From positions 1 to 64,000 of the forward strand of contig JAQVWL010000003.1 of assembly GCA_028709705.1 (NCBI GenBank): 64,000 nt of DNA, given 5' to 3'. Both the position numbers and the translations under genes were made by a program. The DNA comes from Clostridia bacterium. Its GTDB lineage: Bacteria; Bacillota; Clostridia; Christensenellales; UBA1242. Positions 1 through 9,172 of this stretch are shown here, in pieces (position 1 is the stretch's first letter; every line of letters begins with the position of its first letter). The notes beneath the pieces are model-generated. The model made no database searches. It saw only the letters and a program-made list of their open reading frames with translations, and was not told the DNA's origin.

Positions 1-678
1 ACTTTGCTTGCTCACATAGGTTCGTTTGTTCCAGCAAAATCTGCTGAAATTGCAATAACGGATAGGATTTTTACAAGAGTTGGGGCAAGCGATGACCTTG
101 CTTTTGGGCAAAGCACGTTTATGGTCGAAATGGTGGAAATGGCAAACATTTTGCACAACGCAACCGATAACAGTTTGATTATTTTGGACGAAATTGGAAG
201 GGGAACATCAACATTTGATGGGCTTAGCATTGCTTGGGCAGTGGTTGAATATCTGTCAAAAAATTTGAAAGCGAAAGTGCTTTTTGCAACACACTATCAC
301 GAACTTACTGAACTTGAAGGCATTTTAGAAGGTGTAAAAAATTTTAAAATAAATGTAAAAGAAATAAACAATGCAATAGTTTTTTTAAGAAAAATTGTGC
401 GTGGCGGAGCAAACCGAAGTTTTGGAATTGAAGTTGCATCTCTTGCAGGATTGCCAACAGAAATAATAACACGAGCAAAAGAAATAAGCCACAACATTGA
501 ACAATGTGATTTTGACATAAAACTTGCAAACACACAGATACAAAACAAACCCGAAAATCAAGAAAAATTTTTGAAAGCCAATGAAGTGGTCGGTATTTTG
601 AAAGACATAAACATCAACAAATTGTCGCCACTTGATGCGTTTGAAATTTTGCAAGACCTTATAAAAAAAGTAAAATAA
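1..678 (+). CDS. mutS: DNA mismatch repair protein MutS, C-terminal part (5' end outside window)
   Basis: ABC ATPase motifs: [22 protein letters not shown]; followed by mutL. Confidence 0.96.
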   Translation, partial: TLLAHIGSFVPAKSAEIAITDRIFTRVGASDDLAFGQSTFMVEMVEMANILHNATDNSLIILDEIGRGTSTFDGLSIAWAVVEYLSKNLKAKVLFATHYHELTELEGILEGVKNFKINVKEINNAIVFLRKIVRGGANRSFGIEVASLAGLPTEIITRAKEISHNIEQCDFDIKLANTQIQNKPENQEKFLKANEVVGILKDININKLSPLDAFEILQDLIKKVK

Positions 679-689
679 AAGGAGCAAAA

Positions 690-2489
690 ATGGCAAAAAT
701 AAAAGTTTTGGACAAATCAATTTCAAACAGAATATCAGCGGGCGAAGTTGTAGAAAAACCCGCATCAGTTGTAAAAGAACTTATTGAAAACAGCATAGAT
801 GCTGGTGCAACTTCTATTTTGATTGAAATTGAAGAAGGTGGCACAAAAAAAATTGCCATAACTGATAATGGAGTGGGGATTGAAAAAGACGATGTAAAAC
901 TTGCTTTTTTGCCACATTCCACAAGCAAAATCAAATCTGTTGAAGACCTAGAAAATATTGCAACGCTTGGATTTAGGGGAGAAGCACTTGCAAGCATATC
1001 TGCTGTTTCTCAAATTGAATTAATAACAAAAACCAAAGAAGAAAAAATAGGAACAAAAATACAAATTGAAGGTGGAGAGGTCAAAAATTTTGAAGAGGTT
1101 GTGGCAAATACAGGCACAAAAATTGTTGTCAACAATTTGTTTTTTAACACTCCAGCAAGGCAAAAATTTTTAAGAAAACCCAAAACAGAAGAAAGCGAAA
1201 TAACCAATATAATAGAAAAATTTTTGCTTGCAAAACCCAATCTAAAAATCAAATATATAATTGATGGAAAGTTGATATATAACACAATGGGTAGTGGTAT
1301 GCAAGACAATATATATACTATATATGGAAATGAAATAGCAAACAATTTGATTAAAGTCAATTTCCAAAACTCGGAATTTTTGCTTCAAGGTTACATAGGA
1401 AAACCAGAGATTTCAAAGCCAAACCGCACTTATCAAACCTTGATGATAAATGACCGTATTGTGATAAATTTTTTGGTTAACAGCAGTATTCAAAACGCAT
1501 TTGAAAACTATTTGATGAAAGGAAAATTTCCATTTTTTGTGTTAAATTTGATTTTGCCATTAAACAGTGTTGATGTAAATGTGCATCCAAGCAAACAAGA
1601 AGTAAAATTTGAAAACACAAGCAAAATTTACACTTTTTTTAACACCGCAATAAATGATGCTTTGGTAAATGCAAATCATATAAAAGAAATTGCAGAAAAA
1701 ACTTTTGAACACAAACCAATTTTGACAAATCTTTCAGAAATAAAAGAAGATGAGGGAATAAGTTTCAAACCAAGCGAATCTATGTTGAAATTTAACTCAA
1801 ATGAAAGTAAATTGTCAGAAATATATTTGGAAAAAATATGCCCGAGCATAAAATCAGAAAATACTGAACCAATAAAAAAAGAGAAGTATATTGAACAAGA
1901 AAAAATAGCAGATTTTAAAACTCAACCCCAAATTATTGGCACAGTTTTTAACACATATATTTTAGTGCAAAAAGCAAATAACCTATATTTTGTTGACCAA
2001 CACGCTTGCCACGAAAGAAAAATTTTTGATAATTTTATAAAAGAAATAAACAATAAAAATATTGCAATTCAAGATTTGTTGTTGCCATATACTTTTAGTT
2101 GCAACGCTTTGGAATTTGATTTTTTTATTCAAAACAAAAAATTGTTTGAAAATTTGGGCTTTTTTCTTGAACCTTTTGGCAACAGAATTATCAAAATAAC
2201 AAAAGTGCCTTTTTTGCTTATCAATATTGATTTGCAAAAATTTGTCGACGACATAAAAGCAGATATTAGCATTTTCAATCAAAAAACAACAGACATATTG
2301 AAAGATTATGTGGCAAAAAAATCTTGCAAAAGTGCGGTTAAGGCAGGAGATATTTTAACCCCAAACGAAATTGGCTTGTTGATTGAAAATATAGAAAAAG
2401 ATATGGTCTTGCTTTGCCCGCATGGCAGACCGATTGTGATAAAAATAACCAAAAACCAGTTAGAAAAATGGTTTAAAAGGATTGTTTGA
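690..2489 (+). CDS. mutL: DNA mismatch repair protein MutL
   Basis: GHKL motifs ELIENSIDAGATSI, DNGVGI, LGFRGEALASI; C-terminal QACHERxxxD-like VDQHACHERKIFD. Confidence 0.97.
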   Translation: MAKIKVLDKSISNRISAGEVVEKPASVVKELIENSIDAGATSILIEIEEGGTKKIAITDNGVGIEKDDVKLAFLPHSTSKIKSVEDLENIATLGFRGEALASISAVSQIELITKTKEEKIGTKIQIEGGEVKNFEEVVANTGTKIVVNNLFFNTPARQKFLRKPKTEESEITNIIEKFLLAKPNLKIKYIIDGKLIYNTMGSGMQDNIYTIYGNEIANNLIKVNFQNSEFLLQGYIGKPEISKPNRTYQTLMINDRIVINFLVNSSIQNAFENYLMKGKFPFFVLNLILPLNSVDVNVHPSKQEVKFENTSKIYTFFNTAINDALVNANHIKEIAEKTFEHKPILTNLSEIKEDEGISFKPSESMLKFNSNESKLSEIYLEKICPSIKSENTEPIKKEKYIEQEKIADFKTQPQIIGTVFNTYILVQKANNLYFVDQHACHERKIFDNFIKEINNKNIAIQDLLLPYTFSCNALEFDFFIQNKKLFENLGFFLEPFGNRIIKITKVPFLLINIDLQKFVDDIKADISIFNQKTTDILKDYVAKKSCKSAVKAGDILTPNEIGLLIENIEKDMVLLCPHGRPIVIKITKNQLEKWFKRIV

Positions 2490-3238
2490 TGAAAAAAGTT
2501 ATGATAATTCTTGGACCCACAGCGGTTGGAAAAAGCGAAGTTGCACTTGCGTGTGCCAAAGCACTAAATGGCGAAATTATTTCCGCCGATTCAATGCAAA
2601 TTTACAAAAAACTTAACATTGGAACAGCAAAAACTTTGAAAACCGAAATGCAAGAAATCCCACATCATTTGATTGACATAAAAAATTTTAAACAATCTTA
2701 CAATGTTTGGGAATTTGTCAACGATTGCAAAAAACTTGTTGACAAAATAATAAAAAACAACAAAGTTCCTATTTTGGTTGGGGGAACAAATTTGTATATC
2801 AATGCCTTGATAAAAAACTATGATTTTGCAAATGAAACCAACAAAAAAGAAGATATGTATCAAAGCGAATTTCCAATAACCTATTCATTGTATGCACTAA
2901 ATATGCCAAGGGATTTGCTTTATGAAAAAATCAACAAAAGAGTAGATATTATGCTTGAAAACGGTTTGCTAGAAGAAATAAAAAATTTAAAAAAACAAGG
3001 ACTTTCTGTTGACCTTCAAGCAGGAAAAAGTATAGGATATAGGGAACTTTTGCAATTTCTTGATGGAAAAATCAGTTACGAAAATGCAATAGATAAAATA
3101 AAACAGCATAGCAGAAACTATGCCAAAAGACAATTAACTTGGCTCAGAAGTATGGAAAATTTGGTTTGGCTTGATGCCTTAAACAAGCAAAAATCTATCA
3201 ATCAAATTATTGAAAATGAAAAGTTAAACAATTTTTAA
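2486..3238 (+). CDS. miaA: tRNA dimethylallyltransferase MiaA, compact form
   Basis: GPTAVGKSEVA, ISADSMQIYKKLNIGTAK, LVGGTNLYINAL, KRQLTWLR; follows mutL. Confidence 0.92.
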   Translation: MMKKVMIILGPTAVGKSEVALACAKALNGEIISADSMQIYKKLNIGTAKTLKTEMQEIPHHLIDIKNFKQSYNVWEFVNDCKKLVDKIIKNNKVPILVGGTNLYINALIKNYDFANETNKKEDMYQSEFPITYSLYALNMPRDLLYEKINKRVDIMLENGLLEEIKNLKKQGLSVDLQAGKSIGYRELLQFLDGKISYENAIDKIKQHSRNYAKRQLTWLRSMENLVWLDALNKQKSINQIIENEKLNNF

Positions 3239-3852
3239 AAGCGTTTTATAACCGCTATAACTTTTCCAAAAATTTCTACTTCGTTAACATAAATAGGCAA
3301 ATGTGAATTGTTTTGCGGTTGCAACCTAAAACAATTTGCTTCTTTATAAAATTTTTTAACTGTTGTGCCATTATGCGTTTTTGCAACAACAATATCGCCA
3401 TTTTCGGCGGTATTTTGTATTTTTGCAATAATTGTATCACCGTTGTCAATTCCAATATCAAACATACTATCGCCGACAACTGTCAACATAAACAAGTCTT
3501 GATTTGTTCCAAACAAATTTTGAGAAACCGAGTAAATTTCTGTCAAATTTTCTTCTGCCAAAAGGGGAGTGCCTCCAGCAATTTTGCCAACGTGTGGCAA
3601 TTTTACCATTGTGTATTGATTTTTCAATTCTTGCGAATCATCGCCCATATATTCAATAGCGCGATTTTTGTTTGCATCTCTTTTTATAAAACCCCGTTCT
3701 TCCAATTTTTTTAAATAGTATACAACAGTGCTAGTTGATGAAACGTTCAAAAACTGACCCATTTCTCTAATATTTGGAGCGTAGCCTTTTGTCAAAAAAT
3801 AATCTTTTATAAATGCTAACAATTTTTTTAAATTGGTTTCAGATTTTTTCAT
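3235..3852 (-). CDS. lexA: LexA repressor
   Basis: N-terminal wHTH (GYAPNIREMGQFLNVSSTSTV), Ala-Gly cleavage site KIAGGTP, GDSM Ser and conserved Lys. Confidence 0.95.
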   Translation of the reverse strand: MKKSETNLKKLLAFIKDYFLTKGYAPNIREMGQFLNVSSTSTVVYYLKKLEERGFIKRDANKNRAIEYMGDDSQELKNQYTMVKLPHVGKIAGGTPLLAEENLTEIYSVSQNLFGTNQDLFMLTVVGDSMFDIGIDNGDTIIAKIQNTAENGDIVVAKTHNGTTVKKFYKEANCFRLQPQNNSHLPIYVNEVEIFGKVIAVIKRF

Positions 3853-3879
3853 TTTCTCTCCCTATTCAAAAAAAATATT

Positions 3880-3893
3880 AGCACAAATGTTTG
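3880..3893. promoter_or_regulatory. Candidate LexA operator upstream of lexA (AGCACAAATGTTTG)
   Basis: 11 of 13 specified positions match the Bacillus LexA consensus CGAACRNRYGTTYG; 28-41 bp upstream of lexA start. Confidence 0.4.
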
Positions 3894-3903
3894 AATTTGT
3901 CAA

Positions 3904-4935
3904 CTATTTTCGCAATTTTACAACATTTGCAACATTTCTTTTCAAGTCTTCACTTATTGCAGCATAATGTTTTTTTGTTGTGTTTACGTCTTTATGACCC
4001 AAAACATCAGCAACAATATATATATCACCCGTTTCGCGATAAAGGTTTGTTCCGTATGTACTTCGCAGTTTGTGCGGAGAAATATTTTTTAAAGGGGATA
4101 CTGCCTTGGCGTATTTTTTTACAAGATTTTCAACCGACCGAACCACCATTCGCTTTTTTTGCAAAGACAAAAACATAGCATTTTCGTTGTCCTGTATTTT
4201 TGCCAAATTTCTGATTTCAAGCCATTCTGCAAGTGCCTCTTTTACTTCATCAGAAAAATATAAAACTGTTTGATTTCCGCCTTTTCTTGTAACTTTGAAA
4301 GCGTTATTTTTAAAATCAAAGTCTTCTAAATTAAGACCAACACACTCGCTAACCCTAATTCCCGTTGCCAAAAACAAACTCAAAATGGCAACATCTCTTT
4401 GTTTTGTCAACTTGTTATAACCTTGCTGTTTTTTGGTCAAAAAATCAGCAGTTTCCGCTTGATTAATAAGTTTTGCGACCTCATCAACTTCAAGTCTTGT
4501 AATGTTTTTTTGGTGGATTTTTGGTGTTGTAACCTTGCTTGCAACATCGTATTTTATTTTGTCTTGGTTATACAAAAATTTAAAAAAACCTCTTATGCTT
4601 GCCAATTTTCGCGCCTTGCCTTTTTCGTTGTTTTTATAATTTTTGCCATTGTTTGAATAATAAGAAAGATAACTTAAAAAAGAGTGAATATCAGTTGTTG
4701 TTATTTTTTCTATATGATTGTAAGTCAAATTTTGTGAGTCAATTCCGAACTTGTTTTTTGATATAAATTTAAAAAAAATTTTCAAGTCCATTGCATAATT
4801 TAAACGGGTAAGGGAAGAAGAGTTGTTTTCAATAAACAAAAAATAATCGCCAAAAAAACTAGGAAAATCTTTCAAAATTTCTGATACTTTTTCAGTATTT
4901 TTTTTATCTCTTTCAACAAAATAATTATTTGTCAT
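3904..4935 (-). CDS. Tyrosine recombinase/integrase (Xer-like)
   Basis: LATGIRVSECVGL, SPHKLRSTYGTNLY, LGHKDVNTTKKHY catalytic motifs; N-terminal SAM-like core-binding domain. Confidence 0.92.
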   Translation of the reverse strand: MTNNYFVERDKKNTEKVSEILKDFPSFFGDYFLFIENNSSSLTRLNYAMDLKIFFKFISKNKFGIDSQNLTYNHIEKITTTDIHSFLSYLSYYSNNGKNYKNNEKGKARKLASIRGFFKFLYNQDKIKYDVASKVTTPKIHQKNITRLEVDEVAKLINQAETADFLTKKQQGYNKLTKQRDVAILSLFLATGIRVSECVGLNLEDFDFKNNAFKVTRKGGNQTVLYFSDEVKEALAEWLEIRNLAKIQDNENAMFLSLQKKRMVVRSVENLVKKYAKAVSPLKNISPHKLRSTYGTNLYRETGDIYIVADVLGHKDVNTTKKHYAAISEDLKRNVANVVKLRK

Positions 4936-4984
4936 ATTTCTATTTTATCATATTATATTTTTGCTGGCAAATGATTTGATATTG

Positions 4985-5013
4985 TTGATTTTTATTTTTT
5001 AAACTGATATAAT
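4985..5013 (+). promoter_or_regulatory. Sigma-A type promoter for serS
   Basis: TTGATT-N17-TATAAT. Confidence 0.6.
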
Positions 5014-5031
5014 ATTTGCGAGAGGAAAAAA

Positions 5032-6312
5032 ATGTTAGACATAAATTTAATTAAAGAAAATCCTGAAAAAATAAAAATTGCATTGAAAAAAAAGGGTTGG
5101 GAAACCGACTTTGTTAGTGTTTTAAAGCAATTAGAAGAAAAGAACGAAATTTCCAACAAAAATGATATACTAAAAAGCAAAAGAAATCAACTTTCTGCAC
5201 AAGTTCCAATGCTAAAAAAGCAAGGAAAAGATGTTGAAATTATATTCAAAGAAGTAAAAGAAATCAACAAACAAATTGAAGAATTTGATGAAAAATTGAG
5301 AGTATTATCTTCAAAAATTTTTGACTTTTTAAGTGCATTGCCAAATATTCCGGACGAAGATTTATTGGCGGGCGGAAAAGAAAACAACAAGGCGATTAGA
5401 ACTTTCGGCAAAAAACCAGAGTTCGATTTTAAACCCCAAAATCATATTGATCTTTGTGAAAGTTTGGGGCTTATTGATTATGCAAGGGCGGGCAAAATCA
5501 GTGGAAAAGGCACTTGGATTTATACCGGTGATGGTGCAAGGCTTGAATGGGCGTTGTTAAATTTTTTTGTTAGCGAGCATCTAAAAGATGGTTACGAGTT
5601 TATTTTGCCACCACATATTTTGAACTATGAAAGCGGGTTGGTTGCAGGGCAGTTTCCAAAATTTGTGGAAGATGTTTTCTGGCTTGAAGGAACAGAACCC
5701 AAAAAATTTATTTTGCCAACCGCTGAAACCGCTCTTGTAAATTTTCACAGAGATGAAGTTTTAAGCGAAGCAGATTTGCCAAAAAAATATTTTGCTTACA
5801 CACCTTGTTACAGGTGCGAGGCGGGAAGTTATCGAACAGAAGAAAGGGGAATGATTAGAGGTTTTCAATTCAACAAGGTTGAAATGTTCCAATACACAAC
5901 CCCGCAAACATCAGACAACGCTTTTGAAGAATTGGTTGGAAAGGCGGAAAGTTTGGTCAAACAATTGGGCTTGCATTTTCAAACAAGCAAACTTGCAGCG
6001 GGCGACTGCTCTCACAGTATGGCAAGAACTTATGACATTGAAGTTTGGATACCAAGTATGAATATTTACAAAGAAGTTTCTTCGGCAAGCAATGCAAGAG
6101 ATTATCAAGCAAGAAGAGGGAACATTCGTTTCAAGGAAAAAGCGACCGGCAAAAACAAATTTTGCCACATTTTGAACGCGTCAGGCCTTGCAACTGCAAG
6201 AATCATACCCGCAATAGTTGAACAATTCCAAAATGCAGATGGCAGTGTAAATATTCCTGCTGTTCTTGTTCCTTTTATGAATGGACAAACGGTTTTAAAA
6301 CCAAAAAAATAA
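5032..6312 (+). CDS. serS: Seryl-tRNA synthetase
   Basis: MLDINLIKENPEKIK N-term coiled coil; class II motifs YRCEAGSYRTEERGMIRGFQFNKVE, NASGLATAR. Confidence 0.98.
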   Translation: MLDINLIKENPEKIKIALKKKGWETDFVSVLKQLEEKNEISNKNDILKSKRNQLSAQVPMLKKQGKDVEIIFKEVKEINKQIEEFDEKLRVLSSKIFDFLSALPNIPDEDLLAGGKENNKAIRTFGKKPEFDFKPQNHIDLCESLGLIDYARAGKISGKGTWIYTGDGARLEWALLNFFVSEHLKDGYEFILPPHILNYESGLVAGQFPKFVEDVFWLEGTEPKKFILPTAETALVNFHRDEVLSEADLPKKYFAYTPCYRCEAGSYRTEERGMIRGFQFNKVEMFQYTTPQTSDNAFEELVGKAESLVKQLGLHFQTSKLAAGDCSHSMARTYDIEVWIPSMNIYKEVSSASNARDYQARRGNIRFKEKATGKNKFCHILNASGLATARIIPAIVEQFQNADGSVNIPAVLVPFMNGQTVLKPKK

Positions 6313-6317
6313 AAATT

Positions 6318-7253
6318 ATGATAGTATTTGATAAAAACACAATAGAAAGTTTTGCACAAAAAGTTGATGATGAAGTGATTGAAAACTCTTTGTCAAGTTT
6401 GTCAATCATTTTAAACAGTGCAATGTCAGATATAAGAAAAAGAAACCCTTATATCAGTGAAAATTTTGAAATTTTTCCGGTAAACGAATTTTATGCCGGT
6501 GCAGTTTTGCCTAATTCTAACATTGATGTTTTTTTGGTGCTTAACAGTCCTCAACTTGAATTTAACACCGTTAAACTTATCAAAAATAAAGTTGGAACTT
6601 TTTTAAGTCGCCTAAAAATAAGTTGGAATAATAGCAAAAAGAAAAAAAAGAAAGACAAATATATAAAAACTTTTGAACCCAATCAAGAACAAACCAAAAA
6701 CATTTACAACATTCCAACTTTTGAAAAAGATTTGGTAAACGCAATAGCAAATTACATCACACCATTGTCTGTTGTTAGCATTTTAAATGGAATTATTCAA
6801 ATAAAAGGGGAGGATTTGGCGTTCAACGTTAACATTTTTCCGGTTATTAACAAATATGGGTCTTACAATTTTTATCAATACAACAAAAACAAATTTTTGA
6901 ATATTGACTACAAATACCGCTTTAAACATCTTGATGAAATGGAAGAAGCCTACGGCGAAAAATTTACTGATTTGTTAAGGATTTTTAACGCGCTGTATTT
7001 TAATCTTTATGAACACAATGCAAATTCAGTTTTGGTTGAAAGTTTGATTTTTAACTTGCCAGAAGAAACATTTAACAAAAAAACCAACTATGAAATGTTT
7101 GTGTTTGCAATAAATTTTATTGCAAACTCAAAAGTTAGCAAATTTTTGTCTATAAGTAACCCCGAAAAAAATATGCTTCAAGACAATTTGATATCTACAC
7201 CTGTTTTGGATATTTTAAATTTTGTCAAAGATATAAAAAAATATAGTATGTAA
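6318..7253 (+). CDS. Uncharacterised protein, possible degenerate nucleotidyltransferase fold
   Basis: FYAGAVLPNSNIDVFLVL and AFNVNIFPV resemble the G-x-S...D-x-D and third-Asp motifs with catalytic positions altered; 6 bp after serS. Confidence 0.45.
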   Translation: MIVFDKNTIESFAQKVDDEVIENSLSSLSIILNSAMSDIRKRNPYISENFEIFPVNEFYAGAVLPNSNIDVFLVLNSPQLEFNTVKLIKNKVGTFLSRLKISWNNSKKKKKKDKYIKTFEPNQEQTKNIYNIPTFEKDLVNAIANYITPLSVVSILNGIIQIKGEDLAFNVNIFPVINKYGSYNFYQYNKNKFLNIDYKYRFKHLDEMEEAYGEKFTDLLRIFNALYFNLYEHNANSVLVESLIFNLPEETFNKKTNYEMFVFAINFIANSKVSKFLSISNPEKNMLQDNLISTPVLDILNFVKDIKKYSM

Positions 7254-7348
7254 ATTAAAATAGTAAAGCGAATAACTGAAATGGATAGGGGAATACAGCG
7301 ATTAATTTTTAAAAAATTAACGAAATTTTTTAGAAGAAGAATTTGTAA

Positions 7349-7380
7349 ACTATTCGCAAAAGACTGATTTTGCGAATAGT
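7349..7380. repeat. 13-bp perfect inverted repeat ACTATTCGCAAAA-gactga-TTTTGCGAATAGT
   Basis: Direct reading; no U-run follows. Confidence 0.9.
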
Positions 7381-7512
7381 AAGTCCTCAAAACGCCATAA
7401 ACAAGCAACCACCAAATTATTTTTACTTATTATCTCTTTGTTTAATTGTGGTTATTAAACAAATCAAAATATTTTTTGCCTTTATGTTTGCTTGCATAGC
7501 ACTTGTCTTTTG

Positions 7513-7541
7513 TTGACAAAAATTCATAAAATTGATATAAT
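7513..7541 (+). promoter_or_regulatory. Consensus sigma-A promoter upstream of padR-like gene
   Basis: TTGACA-N17-TATAAT. Confidence 0.8.
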
Positions 7542-7592
7542 CTTAATATATTTATTAATAACAAAATAATTTTTTTTATATTGTTTTTTTAA

Positions 7593-7640
7593 AATATAAA
7601 GTATGATTTCCCAAACAAAAATTATAAATTACTTTATATT
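7593..7640. promoter_or_regulatory. 11-bp inverted repeat AATATAAAGTA...TACTTTATATT in padR-like gene leader
   Basis: Perfect arms at 7593-7603 and 7630-7640, between the promoter and the start codon. Confidence 0.5.
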
Positions 7641-7661
7641 CAGTTATGTGAGAGGTATTTT

Positions 7662-9137
7662 ATGAATCAAAACAACATACCCAAAGGACAACTTTCTACC
7701 ATAATTTTATCTACCCTATTTTCTGGGGATAAATATGGATATGAAATAATAAATGAAATAAAAAACAAAACTGATGGTCAACTTGTTATCAAACAACCAA
7801 GTCTTTACAGTTCCCTTTCCAGAATGGAAAAGCAAAATTTGATTTCTTCTTATTGGACCAAAAGCGACATTGGCGGAAAACGACATTATTACAGCATTAC
7901 TGATTTTGGCAAAAAACAATTTGAACAAATGGAAAACTCTTTTTATTCTTCGCAAGAAAAGATAACAAATTATTTAGAAAACAATAACGATAGCGAAAAC
8001 AGTCCTAAAAAATATGACGATATAGGCGGTTTTCAAAAATCAGATGAACAAATACTCATACAAAAAAATGAAAATGCTTTTAAAAATCAATTGGAACTAG
8101 AAAAAGAAATAAATTTGCAAGCAACAAGCACAAGTTTTGCAGAAAATTTGAGAACAACAAAACCGCAACTTCAATCTCCTGCCAAATTTATTTTAAAAGA
8201 ACTTGAAGAAGAAACTATTAACATTCCAACCGAAACTCAAAATATTCAAAAAGTTGAAATTTCTGACATTTTGGCACAAGAGTTTAAAACAAATAAAACT
8301 GAAAATTTTGAAGAATATGATAAACTTACTGACATTGATTTTACAGAAAAAAATGAAAATGATAGTCGAGCCAACTATTCGCAAAATATTAATTTAGAGA
8401 ATAGTGAAGTTGAAAAACCCATTAATGATGATGGAGTTTTTATTGAAGAAAAATATGAACCAGAAAACATTCCAAAGGTAAAAAAGTTAAATGTTGTTAG
8501 TTTGTCAAACAATGACAATGCCGAAGTTTCCAAAAAATTGAACCCCAATAATATGGAATGTGGTTACACCGAAAAAATAAATGCTTTGTATAACAAAACA
8601 AAAAATATCAACGAAAAAAAATTTGTTAATAATGACAAAACGTCAACTTACAATGAATTGCAAGAATATTACAAAAATATGAACATAAAACTTTCAATAC
8701 ATAATCAAAAATTTGACAAAAAACCCGAACAAAATGTGGCAAGCAATAAATTGTTGTTTAAAAAATATTTGTTTATTTTGATTGTTGTTTCCATTGAAAC
8801 TTTGTTATCTTTTTTAACATTTTCTTTGTTTAATTTGCCAATTTCATATTCGTTTTTGTATTTTATAACTCCCCTATTGTTCTGCGTGTTGCCAATATAT
8901 TATTTTGTTAACAACAAAAAAAATCTTGCAATATTTGACTCAAAGAAAAATAATTTTGTTTATAATTTATTGATTTTTGTTGTAGGATTAGTTCTGCTAT
9001 ACTCACTAAATATGCTTATTGGAATGAATTATTTGACTATTTTAAATTATGCAACAACTTATATTTATCCTAGCATTTTGATGACAAATATTTTGCTGGG
9101 CGGGCTAATAGATATAAAATATTTAAACAAAAAATAA
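7662..9137 (+). CDS. PadR-family winged-helix regulator with long linker and C-terminal transmembrane domain
   Basis: N-term GQLSTIILSTLFSGDKYGYEIINEI...SLYSSLSRMEKQNLISSYW...YYSITDFGKKQ; several hydrophobic helices from about residue 365. Confidence 0.85.
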   Translation: MNQNNIPKGQLSTIILSTLFSGDKYGYEIINEIKNKTDGQLVIKQPSLYSSLSRMEKQNLISSYWTKSDIGGKRHYYSITDFGKKQFEQMENSFYSSQEKITNYLENNNDSENSPKKYDDIGGFQKSDEQILIQKNENAFKNQLELEKEINLQATSTSFAENLRTTKPQLQSPAKFILKELEEETINIPTETQNIQKVEISDILAQEFKTNKTENFEEYDKLTDIDFTEKNENDSRANYSQNINLENSEVEKPINDDGVFIEEKYEPENIPKVKKLNVVSLSNNDNAEVSKKLNPNNMECGYTEKINALYNKTKNINEKKFVNNDKTSTYNELQEYYKNMNIKLSIHNQKFDKKPEQNVASNKLLFKKYLFILIVVSIETLLSFLTFSLFNLPISYSFLYFITPLLFCVLPIYYFVNNKKNLAIFDSKKNNFVYNLLIFVVGLVLLYSLNMLIGMNYLTILNYATTYIYPSILMTNILLGGLIDIKYLNKK

Positions 9138-9140
9138 AAA

Positions 9141-9172
9141 AAAATTTGGTCAAATTTGTGACCAAATTTTTT
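9141..9172. terminator. Bidirectional intrinsic terminator between padR-like gene and rny
   Basis: AAATTTGGTC-aaatttgt-GACCAAATTTTTT. Confidence 0.75.

Noticed and set aside
297-548. Numerous antisense ORFs of 60-200 aa (for example 17957-18589, 35118-35918, 47696-48298)
   Set aside because: They lie opposite well-identified core genes; composition is that of reverse-complement reading of AT-rich coding DNA.
3313-3714. Plus-strand ORF of 133 aa opposite lexA
   Set aside because: Antisense to lexA, Cys/Phe-rich, no initiation signal.
3904-4935. Tyrosine recombinase as a sign of a prophage or integrative element
   Set aside because: Flanked by core genes (lexA, serS); no att repeats, phage or conjugation genes nearby.
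4936-5031. T-box riboswitch upstream of serS
   Set aside because: Promoter TATAAT at 5008-5013 leaves a leader of only about 15 nt; no T-box sequence.
7178-7408. Minus-strand 76-aa ORF upstream of the PadR-like gene
   Set aside because: Overlaps the 3' end of the 6318-7253 gene and the 13-bp palindrome; no convincing SD or family.
7482-7505. Fourth copy of the CTATGC palindrome (ATGTTTGCTTGCATAGCACTTGT)
   Set aside because: Only partial similarity (GCATAGCAC arm); could be chance, so not counted as a copy.
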